Shown here piece after piece: positions 17,520-25,442 of a stretch of 36,085 nucleotides of DNA. Both the position numbers and the translations under genes were made by a program. The notes beneath the pieces are model-generated. The model searched no databases and was not told the origin of the DNA. It was given only the letters and a program-made list of their open reading frames with translations. This stretch comes from an uncultured Lachnospiraceae bacterium (lineage in GTDB: Bacteria; Bacillota; Clostridia; Lachnospirales; Lachnospiraceae): NCBI GenBank assembly GCA_947591155.1, contig CANQDA010000035.1, forward strand, positions 1 through 36,085. Reading direction: 5' to 3'. How positions within the stretch are numbered: position 1 is the first letter of the stretch; each line of letters begins with the position of its first letter.

Positions 17520-18896
17520 ATGGACTTCAAAGGGAAAAAGATCCTGGTCTTTGGGGCCGGGATCAGCGGCATCGGTGCGGTGAAGCTGCTGGCGGAAAAG
17601 GGTGCGGACATTATTTTGTATGACGGGGACATCAAGCTCGATGAGACAGAGCTGTTTTTAAAGCTTTCCGAAGTCGGCGTGCGTGCGGCAAAGGACAGCG
17701 TACAGGTTATACTCGGAAAGGTGCCGGAGGAGCTGATGCCTCAGCTTTCCCTTGTGATCTTAAGCCCGGGCGTGCCGACAGACCTGCCGCTTGTGGAAAA
17801 GTTTCGGGCAAAGGGAATCTGCATCTGGGGCGAAGTCGAGCTGGCCTGGGAGTGCGGACACGGCGATGTCCTGGCTGTCACTGGCACAAACGGCAAGACG
17901 ACGACGACCAGTCTGCTCGGCGAGCTCATGCGCGCGTACAAAGATGAGGTGTATGTGGTCGGAAACATCGGGACGTCCTACACGGGCGCAGTGTCGGGGA
18001 TGACGGATCGGGCCGTCACGGTGGCTGAGATCAGCAGCTTCCAGCTCGAGACGATCGACACGTTCGCGCCGAAGGTGAGCGCGATCCTCAACATCACGCC
18101 GGATCATCTGAACCGGCACCACACGATGGAGGAGTACATAAGGGTCAAGGAGCTGATCACGAAAAACCAGGGGACGGACGACGTCTGCGTGCTCAACTAC
18201 GAGGACGACATCCTCCGGAAATTCGGGGAGAGCCTGAAGACCGAGGTTATATATTTCAGCAGTCTGCATACACTGGAAGAGGGAATTTATCTCGCGGGAG
18301 AGGACATCATATACGACAGGGGCGGACAGAAACTCAGGCTGTGTTCCGTGCGGGAGTTGAAGCTGGTCGGACGGCACAATTACGAGAATGTGATGGCCGC
18401 TGCGGCGATGGCGCTCGCGTACGGCGTTTCGGCGGATATTGTCCGCAGAGTAATCCGCGAATTCAAGGCGGTCGAGCACCGCATTGAGTTTGTGAAGGAG
18501 CACCGGGGCGTCGTCTACTACAACGATTCCAAGGGGACGAACCCGGACGCGGCGATCAAGGGCATCCAGGCGATGGACCGCCCGACGCTGCTGATCGGCG
18601 GGGGTTACGATAAGGATTCCTCCTATGAGGAGTGGATCCGGGCGTTTGACGGAAAGGTAAAATATCTGGTACTGATAGGACAGACAAGGGAGAAGATCGC
18701 GCAGACGGCCAGAAACTGCGGTTTCGAGGATATCATCCTCGCGGATTCGCTGGAGGAGGCCGTACAGATCTGCGCGGACCGGGCGGAGAGCGGCGACGCC
18801 GTTCTGCTGTCGCCGGCCTGCGCGAGCTGGGGTATGTTCCCGAACTACGAGGTGCGGGGCAGGCGCTTTAAGGAACTGGTGAATCAACTGGCATAG
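17520..18896 (+). CDS. murD: UDP-N-acetylmuramoylalanine--D-glutamate ligase MurD
   Basis: Cytoplasmic Mur ligase of 458 residues that adds D-glutamate to UDP-MurNAc-L-alanine. It shows the N-terminal Rossmann start (KKILVFGAGISGIGAVKLL), the ATP site TGTNGKTTTTS, the SSFQLETID segment unique to MurD, NITPDHLNRH, and the C-terminal substrate domain (HRIEFVKE, YNDSKGTNPDAA, LLSPACASWGMF). The ATG at 17520 has AGAGG upstream; the frame is open back to a GTG at 17451 but that stretch is unlike MurD. It is followed 11 bases later by ftsW. Confidence 0.97.
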   Translation: MDFKGKKILVFGAGISGIGAVKLLAEKGADIILYDGDIKLDETELFLKLSEVGVRAAKDSVQVILGKVPEELMPQLSLVILSPGVPTDLPLVEKFRAKGICIWGEVELAWECGHGDVLAVTGTNGKTTTTSLLGELMRAYKDEVYVVGNIGTSYTGAVSGMTDRAVTVAEISSFQLETIDTFAPKVSAILNITPDHLNRHHTMEEYIRVKELITKNQGTDDVCVLNYEDDILRKFGESLKTEVIYFSSLHTLEEGIYLAGEDIIYDRGGQKLRLCSVRELKLVGRHNYENVMAAAAMALAYGVSADIVRRVIREFKAVEHRIEFVKEHRGVVYYNDSKGTNPDAAIKGIQAMDRPTLLIGGGYDKDSSYEEWIRAFDGKVKYLVLIGQTREKIAQTARNCGFEDIILADSLEEAVQICADRAESGDAVLLSPACASWGMFPNYEVRGRRFKELVNQLA

Positions 18897-18907
18897 GAAG
18901 TGGATGC

Positions 18908-19987
18908 ATGCGCGCAAAACCCGGGAAAGCAGACGGCGTTCTGCTTGCCGCCGTTGTGTTCCTGATGGTATTCGGCATGGTCGTGCTGTACAGCATGAGC
19001 GCGTACAACGGCCGGGTGCGATTCGGGGATTCCGCGTACTATTTTAAGAAACAGCTCTTCGCACTGGCGCTCGGGCTGGCGGCGATGTATGGGGTGGCCC
19101 GTATAGATTACCATGTACTGCTGAAGTTTTCTGTTCCGGCCTATCTTGTATCGCTGGCACTGTCGGGCGCGGTGCTGCTTTTCGGCGACGCCTACAACGG
19201 CTCCAGAAGATGGCTTTCGATCGGTCCGCTGTCGTTTCAGCCGGCGGAGTACGCGAAACCGGCGGTGATCCTGCTTCTGGCAGGGGTAGTGAGCCGCATG
19301 AACCGCAGGAAGAGCGGGCGGATGATATTGGCCGTCATGCTCATGATCCTGCCGATCGTTGGACTAGTCGGCACGAACAATCTGAGCACGGCTGTCATCA
19401 TTTTGGGGATTGCCGTACTGATGATCTTTATCTCCAATCCGAAGTATCTGCCGTTTCTGTGGATTCTTCTGGCGGGGAGTGGGTTTCTGGGGATCTTTTT
19501 GAGCCTGGAGTCCTACCGTCTGGAACGTCTGGCGATCTGGAGGAACCCGGAGCTGTATGAAAAGGGATTTCAGACGGTGCAGGGCCTGTATGCGATCGGT
19601 TCGGGCGGACTGTTCGGACGGGGACTTGGAAACAGCCTGCAGAAGCTCGGTTTTGTGCCTGAGGCACAGAACGATATGATATTCTCGGTCATCTGCGAGG
19701 AGCTCGGACTCTTTGGGGCTCTCCTGCTGATGCTGTTGTTTCTCTTGCTGATCTGGCGTTTCATGGTGATCGCCACGCACGCGCCGGATCTGTTCGGCTC
19801 ACTGATCGCGGCCGGGATCATGGGGCACATCGCGATCCAGGTCATCCTGAATATCGCGGTGGTCACGAACACGATCCCGAATACCGGAATCACGCTGCCG
19901 TTCATCAGCTATGGCGGCACTTCAGTACTGTTTCTTCTTTCCGAGATGGGGCTGGCGCTGTCGGTCAGCCGTTACAGCAGGATATGA
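18908..19987 (+). CDS. SEDS-family glycosyltransferase FtsW/SpoVE
   Basis: Polytopic membrane protein of 359 residues of the SEDS family, which polymerises glycan from lipid II with a class B PBP. Typical segments are VVLYSMSAYN, GSRRWLSIGPLSFQPAEYAKPAVI (the conserved RW...QPSE-like loop), TNNLSTAVII, and the loop SGGLFGRGLGNSLQKLGFVPEAQNDMIFSVICEELG. The end carries NTGITLPFISYGGTSVL. Its place between murD and murA matches B. subtilis spoVE, so it may be division- or sporulation-specific. A murG gene, usual at this point, is missing. AGGAAGTGG precedes the ATG. Confidence 0.94.
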   Translation: MRAKPGKADGVLLAAVVFLMVFGMVVLYSMSAYNGRVRFGDSAYYFKKQLFALALGLAAMYGVARIDYHVLLKFSVPAYLVSLALSGAVLLFGDAYNGSRRWLSIGPLSFQPAEYAKPAVILLLAGVVSRMNRRKSGRMILAVMLMILPIVGLVGTNNLSTAVIILGIAVLMIFISNPKYLPFLWILLAGSGFLGIFLSLESYRLERLAIWRNPELYEKGFQTVQGLYAIGSGGLFGRGLGNSLQKLGFVPEAQNDMIFSVICEELGLFGALLLMLLFLLLIWRFMVIATHAPDLFGSLIAAGIMGHIAIQVILNIAVVTNTIPNTGITLPFISYGGTSVLFLLSEMGLALSVSRYSRI

Positions 19988-20062
19988 AAGCGGAAATGAT
20001 GCGAACCTGTTTTGGCTCGCCTGCATATAGTAAGATATATGTGAGCGGAAAGCAGGATAGAT

Positions 20063-21325
20063 ATGTCCGCGATTGAAGTGACAGGTGGTATATCTTTACA
20101 GGGCGAGATAGAGATACAGGGTTCAAAGAACGCGGTGCTGCCGATACTGGCGGCGTGTATGCTGGGCGAAGGACTCTGCGTCATAGAGAATTGCCCGCGG
20201 ATCACGGATGTGACGGACACGCTGGAGATCATGCGGCATCTGGGGTGCCGGATCCGGCGTGAGGAAAGGACAGTCTGCATCGACGCTTCCGGTGTCCGCG
20301 CGTTTGAGATAGGCGGGGCCGAGGCCGCGAGAATTCGCTCCTCCGTCCTGTTTCTGGGCGCTCTGCTCGGCAGAATGAAAAGGGCTGTGCTGCCCCACCC
20401 GGGCGGATGCGCGATCGGCGCGAGACCGATCGATCAGCACATTGCCGCGCTGCGCCAGCTCGGCGCGCGCTTCTATCTGGAAGAGAAGATCACGGCGGAC
20501 GCCCGGGATATGCAGGGCGGCAGGGTATGCCTTGCGGTGCCGAGCGTGGGCGCGACGGAGAACGCGATCCTGGCTGCGGTGACAGTGCCCGGAGAGACGG
20601 TGATCTCCCATGCGGCGAGGGAGCCGGAAATCGATGAGCTCTGCGAATTCCTGAGACGGCGCGGGGCCTCGGTCGCGCGGACGGATGAGGGGGATATTCA
20701 CATCCGGGGCGGCAAAAGGCTCGGTCCTGTGCGCTACCGCATGAAGCCGGACCGGATCGTGGCAGGGACCTATCTGCTCGCCGCGGCCGCGACGAGAGGG
20801 AAGATCCATATTTCAAACTTTCCGTATCGCGAGCTCGACGCGCTGATTGCAGTGCTGCGCGACATGGGCGTTTCGGTGGAATGCGGAAAAGACGGGATCC
20901 AGCTCACAGCCAACCGGCCGCTTCGCGCGATTCCCTATCTGGAGACGGCGCCTTATCCGGGGTTTCCGACCGATCTGCAGTCGCCGCTCATGGCGGTTTT
21001 CTGCCGTGCACGGGGAGAGAGCCGCATCTGCGAGACGATCTTTGAAAATCGTTTCCGCACGGTGAAAGAGCTGGAACGGATGGGCGCGAAGATCCGAACG
21101 GACGGCAACTGTGCCGTGGTAAAAGGAATTCCGGCGCTTGCACCGGCAAAACTCACAGCTCCGGATCTGCGGGGCGGGGCGGCGCTTGTGATCGCGGCGC
21201 TTCAGGCAAACGGACATTCCGTGATTTCCAATACGGGATACATCGAACGCGGATATGAGGATATATGCAGAGATCTGCGCGCCCTGGGGGCAGAGGTTCG
21301 GCAGAACGGGAAAGAGATACAGTAG
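20063..21325 (+). CDS. murA: UDP-N-acetylglucosamine 1-carboxyvinyltransferase MurA
   Basis: Cytoplasmic enzyme of 420 residues for the first committed step of peptidoglycan synthesis, transfer of enolpyruvate to UDP-GlcNAc. The N-terminal lysine segment QGSKNAVLPILAA and the active-site loop PGGCAIGARPIDQHI with Cys116 are intact, so fosfomycin sensitivity at the target is expected. Further family segments are GATENAILAA, PGFPTDLQSPLMA and ENRFRTVKELERMGA. AGGA lies upstream of the ATG. It stands where murG would be expected in many Firmicutes and is followed by ftsQ. Confidence 0.96.
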   Translation: MSAIEVTGGISLQGEIEIQGSKNAVLPILAACMLGEGLCVIENCPRITDVTDTLEIMRHLGCRIRREERTVCIDASGVRAFEIGGAEAARIRSSVLFLGALLGRMKRAVLPHPGGCAIGARPIDQHIAALRQLGARFYLEEKITADARDMQGGRVCLAVPSVGATENAILAAVTVPGETVISHAAREPEIDELCEFLRRRGASVARTDEGDIHIRGGKRLGPVRYRMKPDRIVAGTYLLAAAATRGKIHISNFPYRELDALIAVLRDMGVSVECGKDGIQLTANRPLRAIPYLETAPYPGFPTDLQSPLMAVFCRARGESRICETIFENRFRTVKELERMGAKIRTDGNCAVVKGIPALAPAKLTAPDLRGGAALVIAALQANGHSVISNTGYIERGYEDICRDLRALGAEVRQNGKEIQ

Positions 21326-21367
21326 GACGCGGTCTGCGCGGCAGGCGTGCAGGATACGGGGGAAAAG

Positions 21368-22435
21368 ATGGTGCAGAACAGACGAACGAGGAAAAAAACG
21401 AGGATAGCGAGAGCTGTAGCAGCGGGAATCGTATTTTTGATCCTGCTGGGCTTTATCCTCCTGTTTCGGGTCGGGAAGATACAGGTATACGGAAACGATC
21501 ATCATTCTCCGGAGGAGATCTCTTCCGATCTGATCGGCAATGTCTTTATGAAAAATACCGTATATATGCTGTGGAAGTACCGGGACGGAAGGATACCGGA
21601 CGGCATGCCGTATCTGGAATCGCTCCATGTGCAGCTGAAATCTCCGTCTCGATTGGATGTGCATGTGACGGAGAAGCAGCCCGTGGCCTATCTGGACGTG
21701 GGAGGCCATGTGTACATCGACCAGGAGGGCACTGTTCTTGAAATAACGGACGAGACATATGCAGGGATCCCGATCGTCACGGGCGCGGCGGTGGAAGAGC
21801 CGCTGCTCTATCAGAAGCTTCCGGCGCAGAGCGGCGCGCAGCTTCGGACGATCCTGAGCCTGACGCAGCTTCTGTCCTATCAGGGTGTGACCATAGATGA
21901 GATTCGTTTCGGCGAGAATATGGAGATCACCATTTTTGCGGGCAGCATCGAGATCCAGCTCGGGCAGGACGAGTATCTGGAGGAGAAGGTTGCGAACCTT
22001 GCGAAGATCCTGCCGCGGCTGGACGGGCAGAGCGGAACGCTTCACCTTGAAGGCTTTACCGGGCGCAACGAGCAGGTGCCGTTCACCCCGTCAGGTACGG
22101 GCGTCGGCGCGGAGGACGAGGAGGACTCAGGCGGCGCAGAAGGAAATCCGGAAGATTCCGGCGAAGACGGCGGGGAAATCCAGGGAGACAAAGCGGACGC
22201 AGACGGGCAGGATGGACAGGCTGACGGGGATGAGAACGAAAATACCGGAACGGTCATCCCCATGGTATTCAATTCCTCCGGGACACTGGTCTACAACGTC
22301 CATATCGAAAACGGCGTGGTGGTCGACGAGTACGGCAATCCGGTGCCGGGCGTGACGGTCAACGAAGACGGGAATGTGGTGGACGCTTATATGAATGTGT
22401 TTGATTCGGCGACAGGGGAAAACATTCAACAATAA
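21368..22435 (+). CDS. ftsQ: Cell division protein FtsQ/DivIB with acidic linker and C-terminal module
   Basis: Bitopic division protein of 355 residues. A basic N-terminus (MVQNRRTRKKTRIARAV) and one transmembrane helix (about 18-38) lead to a POTRA-like domain (VGKIQVYGNDHHSPEEI) and the FtsQ core, with VTEKQPVAYLDVGGHVYIDQ typical. From about residue 240 an Asp/Glu/Gly-rich linker begins. It is followed by a module at 314-343 that matches, without gaps, the C-terminal module of the first PBP. The ATG at 21368 has GGGGGA just upstream. As a late divisome scaffold it binds FtsL and DivIC. The core is a clear family member; the C-terminal extension is unusual. Confidence 0.9.
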   Translation: MVQNRRTRKKTRIARAVAAGIVFLILLGFILLFRVGKIQVYGNDHHSPEEISSDLIGNVFMKNTVYMLWKYRDGRIPDGMPYLESLHVQLKSPSRLDVHVTEKQPVAYLDVGGHVYIDQEGTVLEITDETYAGIPIVTGAAVEEPLLYQKLPAQSGAQLRTILSLTQLLSYQGVTIDEIRFGENMEITIFAGSIEIQLGQDEYLEEKVANLAKILPRLDGQSGTLHLEGFTGRNEQVPFTPSGTGVGAEDEEDSGGAEGNPEDSGEDGGEIQGDKADADGQDGQADGDENENTGTVIPMVFNSSGTLVYNVHIENGVVVDEYGNPVPGVTVNEDGNVVDAYMNVFDSATGENIQQ

Positions 22436-22461
22436 AATATGATAATTATTTAAAATTAGGC

Positions 22462-22490
22462 TTGATAAATTTCACAAAAGCCTATATTAT
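22462..22490 (+). promoter_or_regulatory. Promoter of ftsZ
   Basis: TTGATA (22462-22467), a 17-bp spacer and TATTAT (22485-22490) in the 186-bp gap after ftsQ. Start point near 22497, giving a leader of about 125 bases. ftsZ can thus be expressed apart from the rest of the cluster. Confidence 0.8.
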
Positions 22491-22565
22491 AAAAACAGTA
22501 CGGTGGATAGTGGGGAAAGTCTGCGAGCATGCCGCCGAGATAAAGGGGAAGTATAAATAAGAGCG

Positions 22566-22581
22566 TTTCTCTGCAGAGAAA
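22566..22581 (+). other. 16-bp perfect palindrome in the ftsZ leader
   Basis: TTTCTCTGCAGAGAAA is a perfect dyad, located 27 bases before the AAGGAGG ribosome binding site of ftsZ. It could be a protein-binding site or an RNA hairpin; nothing distinguishes these. Confidence 0.5.
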
Positions 22582-22621
22582 TATCAGGCAGGGATGTGCG
22601 GTACGAAAAGGAGGAAACACG

Positions 22622-23785
22622 GTGTTAGAGATTATGTCAAACGAAACGGAATCTGCTGCGAAGATTATAGTGATCGGCGTCGGCGGCGGTGGAAACAACG
22701 CAGTCAGCCGAATGGTTGAGGACACGATCGTAGGCGTGGAGTTTATCGGGATCAACACGGATAAGCAGGATCTGCTCCGGTGCAAGGCTCCGACCACGAT
22801 CCAGATCGGGGAAAAGCTCACGAAAGGACTTGGCGCCGGCGCAAAGCCGGAGATCGGACAGCAGGCTGCCGAGGAGAGCGCGGAGGATATCCGTCAGGCG
22901 ATCCAGGGCGCGGACATGGTGTTTGTCACCTGCGGTATGGGCGGCGGCACCGGCACGGGTGCGGCTCCGATCGTCGCGGGGATCGCGAAGGAGATGGGTA
23001 TCCTCACGGTAGGCGTTGTGACGAAGCCGTTTCGTTTTGAGGCAAAGACGCGTATGAGCAACGCCCTGACGGGCATCGAGAAGCTCAAGGAGAATGTCGA
23101 CACGTTGATCGTGATTCCGAACGACAAGCTGCTTGAGATCGTCGATCGCCGGACCACGATGCCGGAGGCGCTCAAGAAGGCGGACGAGGTACTCCAGCAG
23201 GCGGTGCAGGGCATCACGGATCTGATCAACCTGCCGGCTCTGATCAATCTCGACTTCGCGGACGTCCAGACGGTCATGACCAATAAGGGCATCGCGCACA
23301 TCGGTATCGGACAGGCCAAGGGCGACGACAAGGCCCTTGAGGCGGTAAAGCAGGCTGTTTCCAGTCCGCTGCTTGAGACCACGATTGCGGGCGCGTCCCA
23401 TGTGATCATCAATATCTCGGGCGACATCTCCCTCATCGACGCAAACGATGCGGCTAGTTATGTGCAGGAGATGGCCGGCGAGGATGCGAACATTATCTTC
23501 GGCGCGATGTACGACGATACATACGCGGATGAGGCGAGTATCACGGTGATCGCGACCGGGCTTGAGGATACGAACGTGAACAAGAAGCAGGAGAAGTCTT
23601 CGCGCAGAAGCTCCGCGCCGGATTTCAGCTTCCTGCGCAGCGAGGCGGGACAGAGCACTCCGTCCTACAAGGCTCCGACGGTGCAGCTTCGCACTCCGAC
23701 CGTAAACAGCGGTTCGCTTCGCACTCCGGACAGCAAGGTACAGGAGAGAGACATCCAGATTCCGGAGTTTTTAAAGAGAAGCTGA
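22622..23785 (+). CDS. ftsZ: Cell division protein FtsZ
   Basis: Tubulin-like GTPase of 387 residues that forms the division ring. GTP-binding motifs are visible: [13 protein letters not shown], the tubulin signature [10 protein letters not shown], and the T7-loop region [11 protein letters not shown] with its catalytic aspartate. A short variable linker with a repeated RTP segment leads to the conserved C-terminal peptide [11 protein letters not shown], which binds FtsA, SepF or similar partners. The start is GTG at 22622, seven bases after AAGGAGG, and gives the usual MLEI-type N-terminus. It is the last gene of the dcw cluster; ftsA is absent here. Confidence 0.98.
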   Translation: MLEIMSNETESAAKIIVIGVGGGGNNAVSRMVEDTIVGVEFIGINTDKQDLLRCKAPTTIQIGEKLTKGLGAGAKPEIGQQAAEESAEDIRQAIQGADMVFVTCGMGGGTGTGAAPIVAGIAKEMGILTVGVVTKPFRFEAKTRMSNALTGIEKLKENVDTLIVIPNDKLLEIVDRRTTMPEALKKADEVLQQAVQGITDLINLPALINLDFADVQTVMTNKGIAHIGIGQAKGDDKALEAVKQAVSSPLLETTIAGASHVIINISGDISLIDANDAASYVQEMAGEDANIIFGAMYDDTYADEASITVIATGLEDTNVNKKQEKSSRRSSAPDFSFLRSEAGQSTPSYKAPTVQLRTPTVNSGSLRTPDSKVQERDIQIPEFLKRS

Positions 23786-23842
23786 TCCCGGCCGGGAGAT
23801 ACGCCTTGCGAGGGCACGGGGAAGTGAATACAGAAAATATTC

Positions 23843-23868
23843 GGGCGTCGCGTATGCGACGCCCTTTT
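23843..23868 (+). terminator. Rho-independent terminator after ftsZ
   Basis: GGGCGTCGC (23843-23851) pairs perfectly with GCGACGCCC (23856-23864) over the loop GTAT, followed by TTTT. It ends the dcw transcript. AT-rich sequence on the left side may let it also act on the convergent gene. Confidence 0.88.
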
Positions 23869-23943
23869 GCTGGCTGAGTGATATAGCCTTTATGATTGAA
23901 CAGGAGTGCGTTGCCCGGTGTTTCCGGGAGATCGCTCAGTATT

Positions 23944-24666
23944 TCAGTCGTCGTAATGCTCCCAGAAATCATCGTTGTCGTCGAAATCGTCGAAGCGATT
24001 CACAACCTGCACTGTGAAGCTGATCTTCTCATTTGTCTTTGTATTCGTGCAGGTGATTTTTGTGGTGCCGGCTTTTTTTGCAATGAAATCTACCTCGGTG
24101 CCTTTGGTCATGTACGGCGATTCGAAATCGACAATCTTTTTGTCAGCGATCGTCCACTTCAGATACTTATTGCTGACTGCGGTGAGCTTTCTCACCTCCA
24201 GATCAAAATCGTCGTAGACTTCCTCGTATTTGGTCGTGCTGCCCTTTGCGGCGATGGTCTTCTTCTTTCCGGAAGCTTTCTTCACCTTAATGGTAAAGGT
24301 TACTTGTTTGCTTGTTTTTCCGTTGATGTAGCAGCGCACTTTGGCGGTGCCGGCCTTCTTCGCAACGATATCAATGCTGTCGTCGCTGCGGTCAAAATCG
24401 TCGAATCTTACATATTTCTTACCGGAGACGATTTTCCAGCGGAGAAAGTCGTCATCCGCGTGGACCGGATCCATCCGGACACGGAGCTTCCTCTCTTCCC
24501 CAACCTTCATGGTCACTTTTTTCTTCCCGACCGCTTTGATGCTTGTCGGGCGAACCCAGTCATAATCCGCCTGCGCTGCAGAACCGAACATTGCAGTGAG
24601 CGTCAGGGCGAGCAGCAGAAACAGCGACCAGGTTTTTATCTTTAAACTATTTTTAATTTTTTTCAT
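23944..24666 (-). CDS. Secreted protein with two Ig-like (BIG2-type) domains and acidic FDDFD motifs
   Basis: Protein of 240 residues with a signal peptide (KTWSLFLLLALTLTAMFGS, cleavage probably after AQA near 33). Two tandem beta-rich units follow, at about 38-130 and 131-222. Each contains a W-[KT]-I segment, an IVAKKAGTAK / FIAKKAGTTK segment and a final FT.KV-like strand, the pattern of bacterial Ig-like group 2 domains. Acidic aromatic motifs recur: RFDDFDRSDD, VYDDFDLEV and, at the end, FDDFDDNDDF. These might bind calcium. GGAGG lies eight bases before the ATG. It is transcribed away from a two-component system and may be its target. No enzyme motif or sorting signal was seen. Confidence 0.75.
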   Translation of the reverse strand: MKKIKNSLKIKTWSLFLLLALTLTAMFGSAAQADYDWVRPTSIKAVGKKKVTMKVGEERKLRVRMDPVHADDDFLRWKIVSGKKYVRFDDFDRSDDSIDIVAKKAGTAKVRCYINGKTSKQVTFTIKVKKASGKKKTIAAKGSTTKYEEVYDDFDLEVRKLTAVSNKYLKWTIADKKIVDFESPYMTKGTEVDFIAKKAGTTKITCTNTKTNEKISFTVQVVNRFDDFDDNDDFWEHYDD

Positions 24667-24698
24667 TGTCCATTCCTCCTTTTCTGTGCTATGGTGTT

Positions 24699-24727
24699 AT
24701 TATAAGCAGATAAAATTAAAGTAACAT
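24699..24727 (-). promoter_or_regulatory. Candidate promoter of the secreted protein gene
   Basis: On the minus strand, TATAAT (24704-24699) lies 17 bp from a poor -35 ATGTTA (24727-24722). A perfect -10 with a weak -35 suits an activated promoter. The -35 overlaps the 11-bp direct repeats at 24711-24732. Confidence 0.55.
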
Positions 24728-24732
24728 TAAAA
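24711..24732. promoter_or_regulatory. Two adjacent 11-bp direct repeats, possible response-regulator site
   Basis: TAAAATTAAAG (24711-24721) and TAACATTAAAA (24722-24732) match at 9 of 11 positions and abut exactly. Eleven-bp direct repeats are the classic binding format of OmpR/PhoB-family regulators. The repeats lie between the divergent secreted protein gene and the regulator gene. Confidence 0.55.
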
Positions 24733-24746
24733 TGAAAGGGAAAATT

Positions 24747-25442
24747 ATGAGAATATTGATCGTGGAGGACGAAAACGACCTGCGGAATATTCTGGAAAAA
24801 CGTCTGAAGAAGCAGTATACGGTCGATGCGTGCGCGAACGGTGCGGACGCGCTCGACTATATTGCGGTTTATACGTACGACATTGTCCTGTTGGACATCA
24901 TGCTTCCAAAAGTGGACGGGCTCAGTGTTCTGCGAAAAATGAGAGCTGCGGGAAACCATACTCCGGTGCTCCTTTTGACGGCTAAGAATCTGGTGGAGGA
25001 CAGGGTGCGCGGGCTGGACGCCGGGGCGGACGATTACCTTGTCAAGCCGTTCGCTTATGAAGAATTGCTGGCGCGGATCCGGGTGCTGATGCGGCGGAGC
25101 GCGTCTTCCAGCGTCAACATTTTGCAGGTTGGCGACCTGACGCTGAACATTGAGACACAGGCCGTGATGCGTGCGGAAAAGCGGATCCAGCTCTCTCCCA
25201 AGGAGTACCTTTTGCTCGAGTACATGATGCACAATCCGAACGTTGTCCTTACGCGGAGCCAGCTGGAGCAGAGGGTATGCGATCAGTCGTACGAGGGCGG
25301 ATCGAATCTGGTCGACGTATATATCCGTTATCTGCGCCGCAAAATTGACGACGATTTTGAGGAAAAAATGATACGCACGGTACGCGGGAGCGGATATTGT
25401 CTGGAGGGAAGGAAAAATGCTGCAGAACCGAATCAAATATAA
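24747..25442 (+). CDS. OmpR-family response regulator
   Basis: Two-domain regulator of 231 residues. The receiver domain (1-115) has the acidic pocket VEDEND, phospho-acceptor Asp50 in VLLDIMLPKVDG, LLTAKN and the conserved lysine in YLVKPFAYEEL. The C-terminal winged-helix domain (about 130-225) ends with the typical VDVYIRYLRRKI and RTVRGSGYCL. The ATG at 24747 has AAAGGG six bases upstream and yields MRILIVEDENDL; an ATG at 24732 would add five residues and overlap the repeats. The kinase gene overlaps its 3' end by 26 bases. Confidence 0.95.
   Translation: MRILIVEDENDLRNILEKRLKKQYTVDACANGADALDYIAVYTYDIVLLDIMLPKVDGLSVLRKMRAAGNHTPVLLLTAKNLVEDRVRGLDAGADDYLVKPFAYEELLARIRVLMRRSASSSVNILQVGDLTLNIETQAVMRAEKRIQLSPKEYLLLEYMMHNPNVVLTRSQLEQRVCDQSYEGGSNLVDVYIRYLRRKIDDDFEEKMIRTVRGSGYCLEGRKNAAEPNQI

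Noticed and set aside
20010..20050. TTGGCT and ATATAT-like boxes in the ftsW-murA gap as a promoter.
   Set aside because: Both boxes are weak and the spacing is uncertain; not better than chance in an AT-rich gap.
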